Shown here in pieces: positions 19,932 through 23,134 of a stretch of DNA of 23,134 nt. This DNA comes from Didymodactylos carnosus (lineage: Eukaryota; Rotifera; Eurotatoria; Philodinida; Philodinidae). Location: the NCBI GenBank assembly GCA_905250885.1, contig CAJNOQ010002677.1, positions 1 through 23,134 of the forward strand. The letters run 5' to 3'. Under the pieces are notes generated by a model that saw only the letters and a list, made by a program, of their open reading frames with translations, was not told where the DNA came from and searched no databases. Within the stretch, counting starts at the first letter, position 1. The number at the start of each line of letters is the position of its first letter. The position numbers were made by a program, and so were the translations under genes.

Positions 19932-20399
19932 CTTGAAAAGTAGCAACGGTAAAACTGAATGTAAGACCAACCATAGTTTGAGAAATAAATGTGTATGTTC
20001 CCGGATTAAGAGTTGCTTTGTCCAACATCCATGAACTTCGGCCTCCATTAAACAATTCACCACCATCCGCCGAAACAAGACCGACACCTACGAATGATCC
20101 AACTGTCACGTTAAAGTGATATTTCGGAATAATAAATGTTTGATCACCCGGTTCTTCTTTTATTTGATCTACTGGAATTCGATACTTAGTTCTTATGGTA
20201 TATTTGTATGAAATCTTTGTAGAAATAATATTATAAAGCCAAATTTCTGCTTTGTCTTTAGTTGGTGCAGTATAAAAATTCATTTGAGCGGATGCTACAA
20301 ATCCATCTGTTTTTACCTGATCAGCAGTATTGAATACCGTTTTCCCGCTAGCATTAGCACGATCATGATTAATATCTGTTAGAGAGCCATGGGATATTG
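19932..20399 (-). CDS. modular gene, beta module 2 (symmetric phase 1-1 exon)
   Basis: A 468-nt exon of exactly 156 codons, acceptor AAGTTTAG, donor G|GTATCT, phase 1 at both ends. It encodes TISHGSLTDINHD, KTVFNTADQVKTDGFVASAQ, AEIWLYNIIS, TKYRIPVDQIKEEPGDQTF, FVGVGLVSADGG, and ends FSFTVATFQG. It is closest in style to module 1. Translating through the donor gives a stop a few codons later, which agrees with an exon end here. Confidence 0.8.
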
Positions 20400-20742
20400 C
20401 TAAACTTAATAGAATGATAAAATACTATTATATCAAAACTACAAGCTAAAACACCGGAAGGACAAAATCTCATTCAAATGCCATTCTCAAGTAGACAGAG
20501 CCGTAGCCATGATTTTTGCGAAAGGGACGACTGATGTTTTCGACTTCAGAGATTTGGCAAAATCATCATTGATGAACTATGTGTTTATGAAGAAGATTAA
20601 TAACGGACAAACTGTTGGGTCGTTCATCATCAATACTGTTTCCAATAAGGAATTTCCTCAAAAGTCCAGGCGGAGGACGGACCCTACAATTCCTCCTTGC
20701 TACGGTAGTAGAATAAGCTAATGTAAGATACCTTTCACTTAC
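20400..20742 (-). other. 343-nt intron between modules 1 and 2
   Basis: The donor is A|GTAAGT (20742) and the acceptor TTTAG (20400), phase 1. On the plus strand 20509-20721 is open for 70 codons but encodes nothing recognisable. A short CCGTAGC/GCTACGG inverted match at 20500 and 20700 hints at an inserted repeat. Confidence 0.65.
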
Positions 20743-21198
20743 TTGTTGTAGTTTGAAAACTGAATGCTATCCCATTATTACGGGGAACAAATTGATGTAC
20801 ACCGTGCGCAACACTTGATTGATTCAGGTACATTCCTTTTCTGTTCGAAACACTATAGCAATCACCACTAGAACTACCAAAGCCAACGCCTAAAAACTCT
20901 TCAGCTTCCATCATAAGCGCGGCTTCAGGAAGAGGAAATCTTTGAATACCAGTTTTCCCCGCTATTTTATTAACAGGAATTTGATATGAACTTTTTATAT
21001 TGTATCTATCTATAACATTTGTACGACTAATTATGTATAACCAAAGATTTGCATTTAGCGCACCACTCGGTGCATCACTAAAATTTATTTCAATTGTCGT
21101 TACAAATCCTTTGACTTTGACTGGATCATCAATATTAAAAACAGTGTGCATATGAGACCGACTTTTTATTCCACGATCGGTAGTACCATGTGTGATAC
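20743..21198 (-). CDS. modular gene, beta module 1 (symmetric phase 1-1 exon; first one visible)
   Basis: A 456-nt exon of exactly 152 codons between a TTTTTTATAG acceptor and an A|GTAAGT donor, phase 1 at both ends. It encodes ITHGTTDRGIKS, HTVFNIDDPVKVKGFVTTIE, LWLYIIS, SSYQIPVNKIAGKTGIQRF, EEFLGVGFGSSSGDCYSV, and ends IAFSFQTTTS. As it opens with an acceptor, at least one more exon lies upstream. A signal peptide and promoter were not found before 23134, so the gene is 5'-incomplete in this window. Confidence 0.8.
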
Positions 21199-22253
21199 CT
21201 ATAAAAAAATTAAAATTTCCTCATAGAAAAAGCGCTTTGACAGCTGAAAACGTCCCCTCAGGTGCTACTGCATGTTCGAGTAGATAGAAAATTCATTCAT
21301 AAAATCTTTCACTAGCTTTTTACTATAATAGAAAGTCTATAAGAATGAGAATTGATTACGAACTTGTACTGACGGTTAAAGTTTTTCTTCGAAGCATAGT
21401 TTTTGTAGCTGTTTAAATCAAAAAAACTGGACCAAGCCCAATTCCGTCACAATAAGAATATAACAATTTTAAATCAAATTCAAACGCTATACGTTTGTGC
21501 TTTCCTGGACACAGTCTGTCGGATGAAGGGAAAAAAGCAATCTAGTCGAAACTTCATCGAATTCTTCCTTCGTTACACGTTAAAATTACATATATGGTTC
21601 TTGATGACTTCTTTTATGGAACAGCTCTGCGCTTTTGTTTTCAAATTATTGAATGGGTGTAACTGTATTCACAAAAAAACATATCAACTTAAAGCGGTTT
21701 ATTTCTTGAGGTGTTGACAATCTGAGACTAGTGGGGTTTTGTAGCTCATAGTCAACCGAGTGCATCGGCAGTAGTTTGGCTCCGACATATGGCCGACACT
21801 CCAGCAAAAAAAATAAAAATAAAATTTGCTGTATAATAAAGAAGAAATAAATAAAAATTAAGCGCTGACGAGTTTCGAACCTCGACACTCGCTTATCGTA
21901 AGCGTAGTATTTAATAAATAAGCAGTAGAATGATATATTATGTAAGAATAAAAAAGAGCGACATGTGGCTTTTTAGTTATTCAACTGTGTAAATACGTCA
22001 AAAGTTTTCTAGCCATAATTTCCTTTAGACCAAACTGCAATCTGTTTACTCGGCAATTGTCTTCGAGAACAGATCACAGGATAATAATAACGCAAGCAAG
22101 AGAAATTGCATTTTTCATGATCTCATATTCTTTCTGTTTACTATTCAAATAAAATGCAAAAGTAAAATTTTGCGCCTAAAAGTCAGGATTAGAACATTCG
22201 GAAGTCATTCTCACTGTTTGAGTTTCACTACCAAATCTTGACTGTTTTGGATA
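21199..22253. other. no gene seen; weak tRNA-like remnant
   Basis: No further module exon is readable on the minus strand. At about 21860-21905 (minus strand) a B-box-like GGTTCGAAAC sits 3' of a CGCTT/AAGCG hairpin, as in the 3' half of a tRNA, but no A-box or cloverleaf could be built. A run of AT-rich DNA at 21800-21850 gives a spurious hydrophobic reading frame. Confidence 0.35.
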
Positions 22254-22381
22254 AAATAGATAGACTAATTGTTGGATAAGTAAAGAACAATACATCCTAT
22301 TCGAGTAATTGTACCCTGTTTTACTAGGTCTTGTCTTCAAGAACAGAGTATAACACAAAATGAAGGCGGCTAACATCGCTA
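22254..22381 (+). repeat. fold-back element, left arm (128 bp)
   Basis: Reverse complement of 22464-22591 with only a few mismatches over 128 bp. The spacer of 82 nt ends in a 16-bp perfect palindrome, CAACGATATATCGTTG (22449-22464). Confidence 0.9.
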
Positions 22382-22463
22382 TGAAGAGGAAGTAAGGACA
22401 AGAGATTGTATTTTTTCTACTTAAAACTGCCGATTTTGACTTTCACACAACGATATATCGTTG

Positions 22464-22591
22464 TAGCGATGTTAGCCGCCTTCATTTTGTATTATACTCT
22501 GTTCTCGAAGACAAGACCTAGTAAAACAGGGTACAATTACTCAAATAGGATGTATTGTTCTTTACTTATCCAACAATTAGTCTATCTATTT
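22464..22591 (-). repeat. fold-back element, right arm (128 bp)
   Basis: Inverted partner of 22254-22381. Both arms would encode the same short open peptide, which explains twin open frames on opposite strands and argues against either being a gene. Confidence 0.9.
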
Positions 22592-23040
22592 AATTCGAAG
22601 AAGTAGGGCTTTTGAAACAACTTTAAACCATTAGACTTTGCTCCATTTCTGCTAGAAGTCGGATTATAGTTGTAGCTAACCAGTAGGATAGCTTGGTGTT
22701 ATCTCTTTTATGTTTATTTCAGGGTTAAAACACTGTATTCTTCGTGATTCTTTCAGTTAGAAGGTGATGTTTTTCTCTTTGTGTGATTTATATCATTCCA
22801 GACGTGCAAGAATCAAAGCATGCGCGATGAGAAGAATAACGAACTCGTTGTGTTTTTGTTCTTTATTTAAAGTAGAGAGTTGATATTCTCCTGTCATGTA
22901 TTTATGTGGTCTGTATCTTTGTCTTTATAGACGAGTAGACATGCAACCCTACGATGAAAAAACGTTTCGTGTCTATGATAAAAAGAATCTCTCTATATAT
23001 TCGTAACAGAAAACAGTTTGCCTTTCGTTATCTTTCTTCT

Positions 23041-23134
23041 TATATCGTTGTGTGAAAGTCAAAATCGGCAGTTTTAAGTAGAAAAAATACAATCTCTTGT
23101 CCTTACTTCCTCTTCATAGCGATGTTAGCCGCCT
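23041..23134 (-). repeat. inverted copy of 22364-22457, cut by window edge
   Basis: All 94 bases are identical to the reverse complement of 22364-22457, covering the fold-back spacer and the first bases of the arm. The match reaches the last base of the window, so it very likely continues into another copy of the arm. Confidence 0.9.

Noticed and set aside
21646-21888. Possible signal-peptide exon for the modular gene
   Set aside because: The hydrophobic stretch comes from a T-rich low-complexity run beside a tRNA-like remnant, and no well-placed phase-1 donor was found.
22176-22606. Two opposite-strand open frames with the same peptide
   Set aside because: They are the two arms of a fold-back repeat. 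Neither has a domain or gene context.

Overview
This is a eukaryotic, AT-rich, repeat-laden window, most probably from a small invertebrate; a bdelloid rotifer is my best guess. Grounds for this are spliceosomal introns of 55-58 nt (2535-2589, 16013-16070), animal-type extracellular domains (NIDO, TIG-like, AMOP, VWD), a GCNA/SprT-type gene with close matches to animal homologues, and a mix of non-LTR, hAT-like, Mutator-like, tRNA-SINE and fold-back elements. The species assignment is inference. There are no prokaryotic-style operons.

Layout. 1-1845: no gene seen. 1846-2794 (minus): three exons of a GCNA-type SprT-like metalloprotease gene. Its zinc-binding residues are intact, but an in-frame TAA at 2068-2070 precedes the HMG-box-like tail. 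2887-6035: a region bounded by a 96-bp inverted repeat (about 95% identical). It contains a broken non-LTR reverse transcriptase fragment and a textbook 542-bp hAT-type MITE with 8-bp target-site duplications. 7037-9759 (minus): a Mesh-like cell-surface gene (NIDO, TIG-like, AMOP, VWD, hydrophobic C-terminus resembling a GPI signal). It is interrupted by an internal gap and two frame breaks, so it is a decaying copy or a badly assembled one. A stray copy of part of its AMOP exon lies at 9965-10055, and a fold-back element at 10209-10562.

10893-21198 (minus) holds the most interesting object. Five exons can be read: four homologous exons of 152, 156, 160 and 164 codons (20743-21198, 19932-20399, 19329-19808, 13227-13718), and a last exon (10893-11950) with a jacalin-like lectin domain followed by an aerolysin-type pore-forming domain. 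Every acceptor and donor that I could place is phase 1, so the exons are symmetric (1-1) and join in frame. I read them as one modular gene, open at its 5' end, encoding tandem beta-rich modules ahead of a lectin-pore-former. The modules match no family that I can name. The two long introns have been colonised: 11951-13226 holds a divergent inverted duplication, and 13719-19328 holds a truncated Mutator-like element with 16-bp repeats in its termini, a perfect hairpin and a tRNA-derived SINE.

21199-23134: no exon recognised. It holds a 128-bp-arm fold-back at 22254-22591, part of which (94 bp, identical) is repeated inverted at the right edge of the window.

The sequence does not show that the genes work together. 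The two extracellular genes share strand and neighbourhood only.
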